Assembly: GCA_002690405.1 (NCBI GenBank)
Contig: NZEI01000022.1
Coordinates: 63,571-84,997 of the forward strand
DNA length: 21,427 nt
Origin: Gammaproteobacteria bacterium
GTDB taxonomy: Bacteria; Pseudomonadota; Gammaproteobacteria; Pseudomonadales; Azotimanducaceae
Reading direction: 5' to 3'
In this document: positions 15,558 through 21,427 of the stretch, one piece after another
Position numbering within the stretch: position 1 is the stretch's first letter
How the letters are laid out: each line of letters opens with the position of its first letter
Position numbers and translations under genes: made by a program
The notes under the pieces: generated by a model
The model's input: only the letters and a program-made list of their open reading frames with translations
What the model was told of the DNA's origin: nothing
Database searches by the model: none

Positions 15558-15615
15558 AGTAAGGGCCCTGTATTTGCGTATACAATGTTGACAGTCCCCT
15601 GAATAAGGAGTTCCG

Positions 15616-16116
15616 ATGAGCGTAGAGTTGTTAGACAACCCCAGGTTTTTTGGTTTTCGGGTCCGCCGGCAAATCGATGGTAAAACCTATCAAGAGTATT
15701 TTTCGCTGAAAGCAAATGGCAAGCGCATGCGTGGAGCCGCTCGTGCTGAGGTGAAAGCAGTTGCTGATGCGCGTGATGCGACGCTTAAAGAGTTGCAGCA
15801 AAAAAATCGTGACCGTAAGGACAAAGAGATCGACCTAGATCCTACTGGCCAGATTCGCGGGATACTGTGCCGTATGAAGCGTGAGAAGAGTGGCACACTT
15901 ACACCGGTCTTTCAGGTCGGCGTTATGTCCCGTGTACGGGGTAAAATCGTTAATACTACGGTATCGATTACCAAGCATGGGCGTGTAGAAGCGTGGGCTC
16001 GCGCAGTGGACTTTTACTGTGAGCATAAGAAAATCGGTAAGCGATCAAATGTCTACAAAGATCTGATTTCGCGCTGTCCGAAACCCGCTCAAATCAAGAA
16101 ATTCACGGCTCAATAG
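15616..16116 (+). CDS. Basic protein with two AP2-like repeats, possible DNA-binding protein
   Basis: The 166-residue protein is rich in Lys and Arg. I do not recognise it as a named family. It appears to contain two copies of a module: residues 12-60 begin FGFRVRRQIDGKTYQEYFSL and continue into an alanine-rich helix, and residues 99-137 begin FQVGVMSRVRGKIVNTTVSI followed by the helix RVEAWARAVDFYCEH. Each has F-x-V, a GK turn, a short strand and then a helix, the three-strand-plus-helix order of AP2-like or integrase arm domains, which bind DNA. A charged linker (61-80, QQKNRDRKDKEIDLD) separates them. AAGGAG lies five bases before the ATG. It sits alone between structured intergenic regions. 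DNA binding is inference; RNA binding is an alternative. Confidence 0.75.
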   Translation: MSVELLDNPRFFGFRVRRQIDGKTYQEYFSLKANGKRMRGAARAEVKAVADARDATLKELQQKNRDRKDKEIDLDPTGQIRGILCRMKREKSGTLTPVFQVGVMSRVRGKIVNTTVSITKHGRVEAWARAVDFYCEHKKIGKRSNVYKDLISRCPKPAQIKKFTAQ

Positions 16117-16131
16117 GCTCGTCTGCCGAGT

Positions 16132-16193
16132 AAATGCGGTAAGCTTGCGGCGACAGCAATTGTCGCAGCAGGCGCGCCGCTCATCCCGCATTT
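16132..16193. terminator. Nested hairpin between the AP2-like gene and prpE
   Basis: AAATGCGG (16132-16139) pairs perfectly with CCGCATTT (16186-16193), followed by another T. Inside, TGCGGCGACA (16146-16155) pairs with TGTCGCAGCA (16161-16170) with one mismatch and a five-base loop, and the palindrome GGCGCGCC follows at 16171-16178. The outer stem with a short T-run could terminate transcription in either direction (an A-run precedes it for the minus strand), but the large branched interior is unusual. It may instead be a small structured RNA or a regulatory leader of prpE. Confidence 0.45.
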
Positions 16194-16233
16194 TGATAAG
16201 CCCCTGCTGTGACCATTAAAGCAGAGGCAAAGC

Positions 16234-18126
16234 ATGCAGTACGCGGAAACATATCAGCGATCGATTAGTGAATCCGAGGCGTTTTGGGCAGAACGCGCCA
16301 ACGATATTCCCTGGTTCACTGCTCCTCAGACTATCCTCAGCAAAGATGCGAATGACGTTGCACGCTGGTATGCCGACGGCACTCTGAACACCTGTTTCTG
16401 TGCCGTGGATTACCACGTTCAGCAAGGCCGTGGCGATCAGACAGCCCTGATCTATGATTCGCCGGTGACACAGACTGTGTCCCGTTATAGCTATGCAGAG
16501 CTGATGGACTGGACTGCGCGAGTGGCGGGCGGCTTGGTAGAGCTCGGTGTAGCGAAAGGGGATGTAGTAATCATCTACATGCCTATGGTGCCGGAAACAA
16601 TTGTGGCCATGTTGGCATGTGCGCGGATTGGCGCAGTGCACTCTGTGGTATTTGGTGGTTTTGCTGCGGATGAACTGGCCATGCGCATCGATGATGCCAC
16701 GCCCAAGGTTGTGCTCGCGGCGACCTGCGGTATCGAAACCGAGCGTGTTATTCCATATCAACCCTTGCTCAATGGTGCGTTAGATCTCGCGCGTCACAAG
16801 CCCGCCCATGTGGTAATGCTCGAGCGACCCCAAGCCCCCGCCGAGTTAAATGCACCGCGAGATATCGACTGGGCGAGTTGGGCCGCCGCGGCCGAGCCGG
16901 TCGCTTGTGTGCCGGTGGCGGCTACGGACCCTCTCTACATCCTGTATACCTCGGGCACTACAGGCAAGCCCAAGGGTATTGTGCGCGACAATGGCGGCCA
17001 TGCAGTTGCGCTGAAATACAGCATGTCGGCGGTTTATGATGTGGGTATAGGTGATGTGTACTGGGCGGCGTCGGATGTTGGTTGGGTAGTTGGCCACTCA
17101 TACATCGTCTATGGGCCGTTGTTGGCGGGTTGTACCACCGTCGTCTATGAGGGTAAGCCGGTAAAAACCCCTGACGCAGGGGCCTTTTGGCGGGTACTGG
17201 CAGAGCATAAGGTGAACAGTTTTTTCGTTGCACCAACGGCCTTTCGAGCAATAAAGAAAGAAGACCCAGAGTGCAAACTGTTAGCCCAGTACGATATCTC
17301 CAGCTTGAAATACCAATTTGTTGCCGGCGAGCGATTAGACCCACCAACCTACTACTGGTTAGAGCAGCACCTGCAGGTGCCAATTATCGATCATTGGTGG
17401 CAGACCGAGACGGGTTGGTCGATCTGCGCGAACCTGGCCGGGATAGAACTGTTGCCGAGCAGGGCCGGTTCCTGTGGGGTGCCAGCGCCCGGATGGGATC
17501 TGCGCGTATTAGATGAGTCCGGCCAAGAAGTTGCAGCTGGCGAAGAAGGCGCGATTGTTGTTAAAGCGCCCTTGCCTCCGAGTGCTTTTGCAACTGTTTG
17601 GCGTGATCACGAGCGTTTTCAACAAAGTTATTGGAGTCAGTTCCCAGGGTTTTATTTGACTGGCGACGGTGGTTACCAAGATGCGGACGGTTATGTCTAC
17701 GTTATGGGTAGAACTGACGATGTAATCAACGTTGCCGGGCACAGGCTATCTACCGGGCGTATTGAGGAAGTGGTCGCTGAACACAGCGCAGTAGCAGAAT
17801 GTGCAGTTGTAGGCATTCATGATGCTGAAAAAGGACAAGTGCCTGTTGGATTACTATTGTTAAAGGACGGCATTAACGTTGACGATGAGTCGTTAGTTGC
17901 CGAATTGGTGCAGAGCGTGCGTGATAACGTCGGACCGATTGCTAATTTCAAGCGTGCGTTAGTGGTCACTCGCCTACCGAAGACTCGATCGGGTAAGATA
18001 CTGCGCCAAGTTATTCGCAAAATGATTGATGGTGATGCGTACACCGTGCCCTCAACCATTGACGATCCAAATATTATCCCCGAGCTAGAAGCGACGCTGC
18101 GCGAGCAGGGATTCATTGATGCATAA
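16234..18126 (+). CDS. prpE: Propionyl-CoA synthetase (propionate-CoA ligase)
   Basis: The enzyme activates propionate to propionyl-CoA through an acyl-adenylate. The 630-residue protein has the full ANL-family layout: P-loop YTSGTTGKPKG (about 238-248), immediately followed by IVRDNGGHAVAL, a stretch I associate with PrpE rather than Acs. Then come YWAASDVGWVVGHSY, DHWWQTETGW, LTGDGGYQDADGYVYVMGRTDDVINVAGHRLSTGRIEE and the C-terminal TRSGKIL with the acetylation-controlled lysine K588. Cytoplasmic. AGAGG lies six bases before the ATG. No methylcitrate cycle genes (prpB, prpC, prpD) are beside it, so its regulation is probably separate. Related short-chain acids such as acetate are possible substrates. 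Confidence 0.92.
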   Translation: MQYAETYQRSISESEAFWAERANDIPWFTAPQTILSKDANDVARWYADGTLNTCFCAVDYHVQQGRGDQTALIYDSPVTQTVSRYSYAELMDWTARVAGGLVELGVAKGDVVIIYMPMVPETIVAMLACARIGAVHSVVFGGFAADELAMRIDDATPKVVLAATCGIETERVIPYQPLLNGALDLARHKPAHVVMLERPQAPAELNAPRDIDWASWAAAAEPVACVPVAATDPLYILYTSGTTGKPKGIVRDNGGHAVALKYSMSAVYDVGIGDVYWAASDVGWVVGHSYIVYGPLLAGCTTVVYEGKPVKTPDAGAFWRVLAEHKVNSFFVAPTAFRAIKKEDPECKLLAQYDISSLKYQFVAGERLDPPTYYWLEQHLQVPIIDHWWQTETGWSICANLAGIELLPSRAGSCGVPAPGWDLRVLDESGQEVAAGEEGAIVVKAPLPPSAFATVWRDHERFQQSYWSQFPGFYLTGDGGYQDADGYVYVMGRTDDVINVAGHRLSTGRIEEVVAEHSAVAECAVVGIHDAEKGQVPVGLLLLKDGINVDDESLVAELVQSVRDNVGPIANFKRALVVTRLPKTRSGKILRQVIRKMIDGDAYTVPSTIDDPNIIPELEATLREQGFIDA

Positions 18127-18171
18127 AGCCCTTCAGCGTCGTTAGTTAAATCAGGAGCCAAGTACAAAACG

Positions 18172-18510
18172 ATGATCATCGTCCACGGCAGTATCCCAAT
18201 CCGCCCAGAACGGCGAGACCAAGCGTTGGCTTTAGCCAAGCAAATGGCGGCCGCCAGTCGCAATGAGAAAGGATGTATGTCCTATGAGTTTTACGTCGGT
18301 TTAGCCGACCCGGACACGCTTATGCTGTTTCAAGAATGGGAGAGTATGGAGGCGCTTATGGGTCACTTTGATACCGACCACATGGATGTATTCCTGCAGC
18401 AGCTACCCGACTTAGTATCAGGGGAGATCATTACCCGTCGTTATGCCGTCCAGGCAGTAGAGGAAGAAGAAGCTGTGACAGTAGAGGCACCGGAACCGAT
18501 CATTCACTGA
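18172..18510 (+). CDS. ABM-domain putative quinol monooxygenase (YgiN-like)
   Basis: The 112-residue protein fits the antibiotic biosynthesis monooxygenase fold, a small dimeric alpha-beta barrel. It has an opening strand IIVHGSIPIRPERRDQALAL, the central GCMSYEFYVGLADPDTLMLFQEW and the FDTDHMDVFLQQLPDLV helix region. These enzymes often oxidise quinols or small aromatics without a cofactor, but others bind haem or only act as dimer partners, so the reaction is not assigned. The last 18 residues (EEEEAVTVEAPEPIIH) are an acidic extension beyond the domain. The gene follows prpE by 45 bases; AGGAG lies 14 bases before the ATG, longer than ideal. It converges on the DUF2069 gene with 22 bases between stops. 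Confidence 0.85.
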   Translation: MIIVHGSIPIRPERRDQALALAKQMAAASRNEKGCMSYEFYVGLADPDTLMLFQEWESMEALMGHFDTDHMDVFLQQLPDLVSGEIITRRYAVQAVEEEEAVTVEAPEPIIH

Positions 18511-18532
18511 GGGGCACTGGAGCGCTCGCGGG

Positions 18533-18898
18533 TCAGTCGTTCTGATCTGCAGTGGATGCATCCAGCTCACGGCGTTTGCGCACGAAGATTGCGCTACTGA
18601 TACCAAGGCCTAAGGCAAAGAACAGTTCAATGGCGGCGAATAAAAACAGCCGCTGGTCAGTAATCACTAATACTGCATGAATAAAGTAGAGCGTGCTGAT
18701 CAGGCACAGCATAAACATGCTGCGCAGTTCGCCTCTAAGGGCGCCGGGCATGGGCAACAGTAGCGGCAGCACCTGGATTAGAAACCATATTCCATTACTC
18801 GATGGGGTGGCCAACGGTTCGATGAAAAACTGCCTTAATCCGGTCACAGCAAGTAGTGATCCGGCACAAACTAAGCTCAGAAATAGCCAACCGCGCAA
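18533..18898 (-). CDS. DUF2069 small inner-membrane protein
   Basis: The 121-residue protein has four probable membrane helices (about 3-20, 38-52, 60-80 and 86-106) and a charged cytoplasmic C terminus beginning RKRRELD. The PLLLPMPGALRGELRSMFMLCLISTLYFIHAV stretch (split by a short polar loop) is the DUF2069 hallmark; no function is established for the family. The start is a TTG at 18898: GGAG lies seven bases upstream and an in-frame stop just beyond excludes a longer protein. It lies 21 bases after the wrbA stop and completes a wrbA-linked operon, an arrangement I recall in Pseudomonas. A role in membrane redox or transport is only inferred from company. Confidence 0.83.
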   Translation of the reverse strand: MRGWLFLSLVCAGSLLAVTGLRQFFIEPLATPSSNGIWFLIQVLPLLLPMPGALRGELRSMFMLCLISTLYFIHAVLVITDQRLFLFAAIELFFALGLGISSAIFVRKRRELDASTADQND

Positions 18899-18919
18899 AT
18901 GCGTTCTCCGTATATAGAT

Positions 18920-19525
18920 CTAGGTGGTCGAATTGAGGCGCAGCGCTGTCTGTGCCAGTTGGGTTCCAGCAGCAACCGCTAGGCTGGCCTCCTCCTCGCT
19001 CAATTTAGCTGGATCGTCACTGCCCTGTAGGTGGGTAACGCCATAGGGCGTGCCACCGCTACGCGTTTGATTTAACGCGGGCAGGCTATAGGGTAATCCT
19101 TGGATCAACATGCCGTGGTGCAATAAAGGCACCATCATGGTCAGCAGCGTGCTCTCCTGACCGCCGTGTATGGATGCGCTAGAAGTAAATACGCTAGCAG
19201 GTTTGCCGACCAAAGCGTGGTCTGCCCATAAGTCCGCTGTAGTATCGAGAAAATACTTCATGGGGGCCGCCATATTGCCAAACCGCGTAGCGCTGCCTAG
19301 GGCAAGGCCTGCGCAATTGCGTAAGTCGTCCTTAGTGCAAAATACCGCGCCGCTATCGGGGACCGCAGAAGCCGTGCGTTCGACCACAGTACTTACCGGC
19401 GGTACCGTGCGTATACGCGCCTCGATGCCTTCAACCTTGTCTACGCCGCGCGCAATATGCAGGGCGAGATTTTGCGTACCGCCGCTGCGCGAGTAGTACA
19501 GAATTAACACATAAGGTTTGCTCAT
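18920..19525 (-). CDS. wrbA: NAD(P)H:quinone oxidoreductase, WrbA type
   Basis: WrbA reduces quinones by two electrons using FMN, which limits semiquinone radicals. The 201-residue protein is full length. The flavodoxin-like phosphate loop is YYSRSGGTQNLA (10-21). GSATRFGNMAAPMKYFLD (77-94) and FTSSASIHGGQESTLL are the family's flavin and tetramer segments, followed by LPALNQTRSGGTPYGVTHL. Its ATG overlaps the arsC-like stop as ATGA, so translation should be coupled, and DUF2069 follows after 21 bases. Cytoplasmic. Confidence 0.92.
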   Translation of the reverse strand: MSKPYVLILYYSRSGGTQNLALHIARGVDKVEGIEARIRTVPPVSTVVERTASAVPDSGAVFCTKDDLRNCAGLALGSATRFGNMAAPMKYFLDTTADLWADHALVGKPASVFTSSASIHGGQESTLLTMMVPLLHHGMLIQGLPYSLPALNQTRSGGTPYGVTHLQGSDDPAKLSEEEASLAVAAGTQLAQTALRLNSTT

Positions 19526-19872
19526 AGCAGGGTCAAGACTCTTTCTGGTGGCCGGCCAATTACTGCACCGTGCTCTGTCAGCGCGATGGGGCGCTCGATG
19601 AGAATAGGATGTTCAACCATTGCATCTATCAGTGCGGCTTCGGTCAGGGAAGTATCTTCGAGGTTGAGTTCAAGGTAAACGGCTTCCTTGGTGCGCATTA
19701 ATTGCCGTGCGCTTAACCCTAGAGCATTGAGTATTTGTCGAAGTTCGGCGGCGTTAGGCGGTTGTTTTAGATACTCCACCAAGTTGACAGTTGCTGCGCC
19801 TGCCTGCAGCAGTGCTAGGGTTTGCCGAGACTTCGAACAATTAGGGTTGTGATAGAGCGTTACAGCGACCAT
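19522..19872 (-). CDS. arsC: ArsC/YfgD-family protein (glutaredoxin-linked arsenate reductase type)
   Basis: The 116-residue protein is the standard ArsC length. YHNPNCSKSRQTLALL (7-22) contains the catalytic-type C12 with the CSKSR loop, and VEHPILIERPIALTEHGAVIGRPPE (roughly residues 82-106, split here by family-conserved prolines) carries the two C-terminal arginines expected for oxyanion binding. True arsenate reduction is not certain: no arsR, arsB or acr3 is present, and the YfgD branch in this wrbA context has no proven role. The ATG at 19872 is chosen because GAGAA lies just upstream and a farther in-frame start would overlap yihY's start. The yihY start on plus is only about 21 bases away. 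Confidence 0.87.
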   Translation of the reverse strand: MVAVTLYHNPNCSKSRQTLALLQAGAATVNLVEYLKQPPNAAELRQILNALGLSARQLMRTKEAVYLELNLEDTSLTEAALIDAMVEHPILIERPIALTEHGAVIGRPPERVLTLL

Positions 19873-19893
19873 GGGCTTCTCGTTAGCAGTGTT

Positions 19894-21156
19894 ATGGGGC
19901 ACAGTATAAGGATGGGCGAGTCCAGTACCAATTCGCGAAATGCGATTCCCAATCGATGGCAGCGCAGTGCACAGTATTTGCGCAGAATACTTGCGGCGTA
20001 CTGGCCACTATTGCGTTCACAGTTTGCCCAGCACGACTGTTTAACAGCGGCTGCTGCACTGACCTTCACCTCATTGCTCGCGCTTGTGCCGCTGATGACC
20101 GTTACCTATATCGGTTTGTCTCTCGTTCCCCAGTACGGTGACTTATGGGTTGAGGTGCAGAATTTTATATTCCGCAATTTTGTGCCTGCCAGTTCAGAAC
20201 TCGTGCAGCAGAAACTCACCGAATTTGCCGGCAGAGCTCGTGGACTCACCACAGCGGGTGGTATTGGCATTGTCTCGGTTGCTCTACTCATGCTGGTATC
20301 GATTGAAAAACGCTTCAATGCTATCTGGCAGGTAGCTACCCCGCGCTGGGGCGTGCAGCGAGTCCTAGTGTATTGGGGTGTATTGTCCCTCGGCCCTGCG
20401 CTGCTGTTAATGGCCGTTTGGAGCAGCATTTATTTGATTGGTCTGCCGTTTCTCAGCGAAATCCGTGTATTGGACGTTTATGGTGCAGCGTTAAGTTACT
20501 TGCCGGCATTACTCATGTTCATTGGGTTTACCGCATTGTATGTCGTCATACCTAATAGCCCGGTTCCATTACTGCACGGGCTATCGGGTGGGGCGCTGAC
20601 CATGATCGCTTTTCAGTTGGCGTTTCAGGGCTTCACGATGGCATCACAGTATTTTATCTACGATGCGATTTTCGGCGCCTTCGCCGCGTTACCGGTATTT
20701 TTACTCTGGCTATATTTGGTGTGGGTGATCGTGCTCAGCGGAGCTGTATTTGTGCGCTCGTTGTCTCTGCACGGTAGCCTAGCCCGGGTAGACGAACCGC
20801 TACTGATTAAGGCCATGCGCGTACTCCAGACAGTTGCCGAAGGGCACAGTCTGGGTGAGCCTATAACTGAATCAGAAGTTTATAGCCGGGTCAGCATGGA
20901 CGCCGATCAGCGTCAGCGGATTTTGCGAGCGCTGCGCGAGCTGCGGCTGATCGGTGTTGATGTACGCGGCCAATGGATGTTGGGTCGAGATTTGCAGGCG
21001 GTGAGCCTCTGGCAGTTGTACCAGTTGCTTCCAGATGATCTTACGGAGGCCAAACTGGCGGCGGTAATAGATTTTCCGCGCTTAATTGAATTACTCGCCG
21101 CGGCTCGGCGCAGCCACGTAGAGCATCTTTCAGCATCACTAGAAGAGGTTATCTAA
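19894..21156 (+). CDS. yihY: YihY-family membrane protein with C-terminal winged-helix-like domain
   Basis: The 420-residue protein has the YihY/virulence factor BrkB domain: AAALTFTSLLALVPLMTVTY near 50-70, the FRNFVPASSELVQQKL region, then GALLMLVSIEKRFNAIWQ-like and LVVIPNSPVPLLHG-like stretches, with about six membrane segments ending near residue 300. The older name ribonuclease BN for this family was an error; its function is unclear. The last 115 residues (from about 305) form a soluble domain with TESEVYSRVSMDADQRQRIL and LRELRLIGV, which read as a winged helix. E. coli YihY lacks this tail; the Pseudomonas-type members have it. The start may be 19894 or 19912; neither has a good ribosome binding site. 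It shares one base with the next gene. Confidence 0.87.
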   Translation: MGHSIRMGESSTNSRNAIPNRWQRSAQYLRRILAAYWPLLRSQFAQHDCLTAAAALTFTSLLALVPLMTVTYIGLSLVPQYGDLWVEVQNFIFRNFVPASSELVQQKLTEFAGRARGLTTAGGIGIVSVALLMLVSIEKRFNAIWQVATPRWGVQRVLVYWGVLSLGPALLLMAVWSSIYLIGLPFLSEIRVLDVYGAALSYLPALLMFIGFTALYVVIPNSPVPLLHGLSGGALTMIAFQLAFQGFTMASQYFIYDAIFGAFAALPVFLLWLYLVWVIVLSGAVFVRSLSLHGSLARVDEPLLIKAMRVLQTVAEGHSLGEPITESEVYSRVSMDADQRQRILRALRELRLIGVDVRGQWMLGRDLQAVSLWQLYQLLPDDLTEAKLAAVIDFPRLIELLAAARRSHVEHLSASLEEVI

Positions 21157-21427
21157 TGGGTCGTATCGGCGTTCTTTCTATTTTCCTGGCTTGTCTTAAT
21201 CTGGCTGCCTGCAGTAGTGAACCGAGTTTTCGCGTTGCCGACGGCTCATCGCTTCGTTTCTCTGATTTCCACGGTGAATGGGTGGTGCTCAACTACTGGG
21301 CAGAATGGTGTGCGCCCTGCCGAGAGGAAATTCCCGAACTTAACGAGCTGCGGCAGCAGGGTAGTGAGCGAGGGGTCGAGATTCGCGTCCTAGGTGTTAA
21401 CTATGATGGTCTGCAAGGGGCTGATCT
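21156..21427 (+). CDS. TlpA-like thioredoxin lipoprotein, N-terminal part
   Basis: Ninety codons are visible before the window ends. A signal sequence of hydrophobic residues ends in the lipobox LAAC (16-19), so the protein should be a periplasm-facing lipoprotein with acylated C19. The thioredoxin-fold part begins near residue 25 and contains NYWAEWCAPCREEIPELNEL with the redox pair C52 and C55, then VLGVNYDGLQG. WCAPC is typical of TlpA/ResA-type thioredoxins that reduce disulfides or serve cytochrome c maturation. The ATG overlaps the yihY stop as TAATG, and AGAGG lies seven bases before it. A related thioredoxin follows yihY in Pseudomonas as I recall. The C-terminal part is not visible. 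Confidence 0.88.
   Translation, partial: MGRIGVLSIFLACLNLAACSSEPSFRVADGSSLRFSDFHGEWVVLNYWAEWCAPCREEIPELNELRQQGSERGVEIRVLGVNYDGLQGAD

Larger units (their letters stand above)
15305..15615. other. 311-base gene-free region with several inverted repeats
   Basis: No reading frame here looks coding. The dinB-proximal half (15340-15420) is noticeably AT-rich relative to its neighbours. CAGGGGAC (15389-15396) is repeated in inverted form as GTCCCCTG (15594-15601). CATCTG/CAGATG (15459-15464 and 15479-15484) and an 8-base hairpin at 15538-15557 lie between. The region holds the proposed dinB promoter on the left and must hold the promoter of the 166-residue protein on the right, where TACAAT (15581-15586) is a possible -10 without a good -35. 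Confidence 0.5.

Noticed and set aside
15588..15610. Perfect TTGACA just before the AP2-like gene as a -35 box
   Set aside because: At 17-base spacing the -10 position (15611-15616) reads TTCCGA and overlaps the start codon, so it cannot drive a transcript with the visible ribosome binding site.
16194..16220. TTGATA-N17-TTAAAG promoter for prpE
   Set aside because: The -10 match is poor and the leader would be only about eight bases, removing the ribosome binding site.
16216..16761. 181-residue minus-strand frame opposite prpE
   Set aside because: It lies wholly opposite a strongly supported gene, and its His/Arg/Cys-rich product is typical of an antisense shadow.
19522..19872. Arsenic resistance operon
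   Set aside because: Only an ArsC/YfgD-family gene is present; no regulator or efflux pump accompanies it, and the wrbA context suggests a general redox role.

Overview
The window is a dense stretch of bacterial chromosome of moderate GC. It carries 24 protein genes, two of them cut by the window edges, and no RNA genes, insertion sequences or CRISPR. Gene content points to a gammaproteobacterium: an RhlB-type DEAD-box helicase, MiaE, a Pol IV very close to the E. coli enzyme, and a DUF2069-WrbA-ArsC/YfgD-YihY-thioredoxin block that I recall from Pseudomonas. Luciferase-like and cupin proteins, a type 2 ArgC and a PF12897 aminotransferase suggest a marine or aquatic member (Cellvibrionales/Halieaceae-like) rather than an enteric. 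I cannot name a genus from the sequence alone.

Layout. Positions 1-203 (minus) are the start of a VOC-family gene, divergent from an RsmB/NOP-type RNA methyltransferase (236-1222, plus). From 12264 down to 1216 twelve genes run on the minus strand. In transcription order they are: carboxylesterase, MiaE, a GT2-like glycosyltransferase, ArgC type 2, a PF12897 aminotransferase, RhlB, a Nit-type amidase, an AI-2E family membrane protein, a HisC-like aminotransferase, a cupin, an LLM flavin oxidoreductase and a SixA-like phosphatase. Many of these genes overlap by 1-28 bases or are separated by fewer than 20, so translational coupling is likely within sub-blocks. The 125-base gap before argC and the 59-base gap before the LLM gene hold the only clear internal hairpins.

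Positions 12462-14240 (plus) encode an MsbA-like ABC exporter, tail-to-tail with dinB (minus). A 311-base gene-free, partly AT-rich region with several inverted repeats follows. Then come a small basic protein with two AP2-like repeats (15616-16116), a nested hairpin region, a PrpE-type propionyl-CoA synthetase and an ABM-domain monooxygenase, all on plus. The right end is the DUF2069-wrbA-arsC minus operon, divergent from yihY and a coupled TlpA-like lipoprotein that runs off the edge.

Most genes are housekeeping or ordinary metabolism: tRNA and rRNA modification, RNA decay, arginine synthesis, DNA damage tolerance and redox functions. I see no clear new defence or mobile system. The most unusual items are the AP2-like repeat protein with its structured flanks, the argC-aminotransferase overlap, and the coupled HisC-like/AI-2E/Nit/cupin/LLM run.
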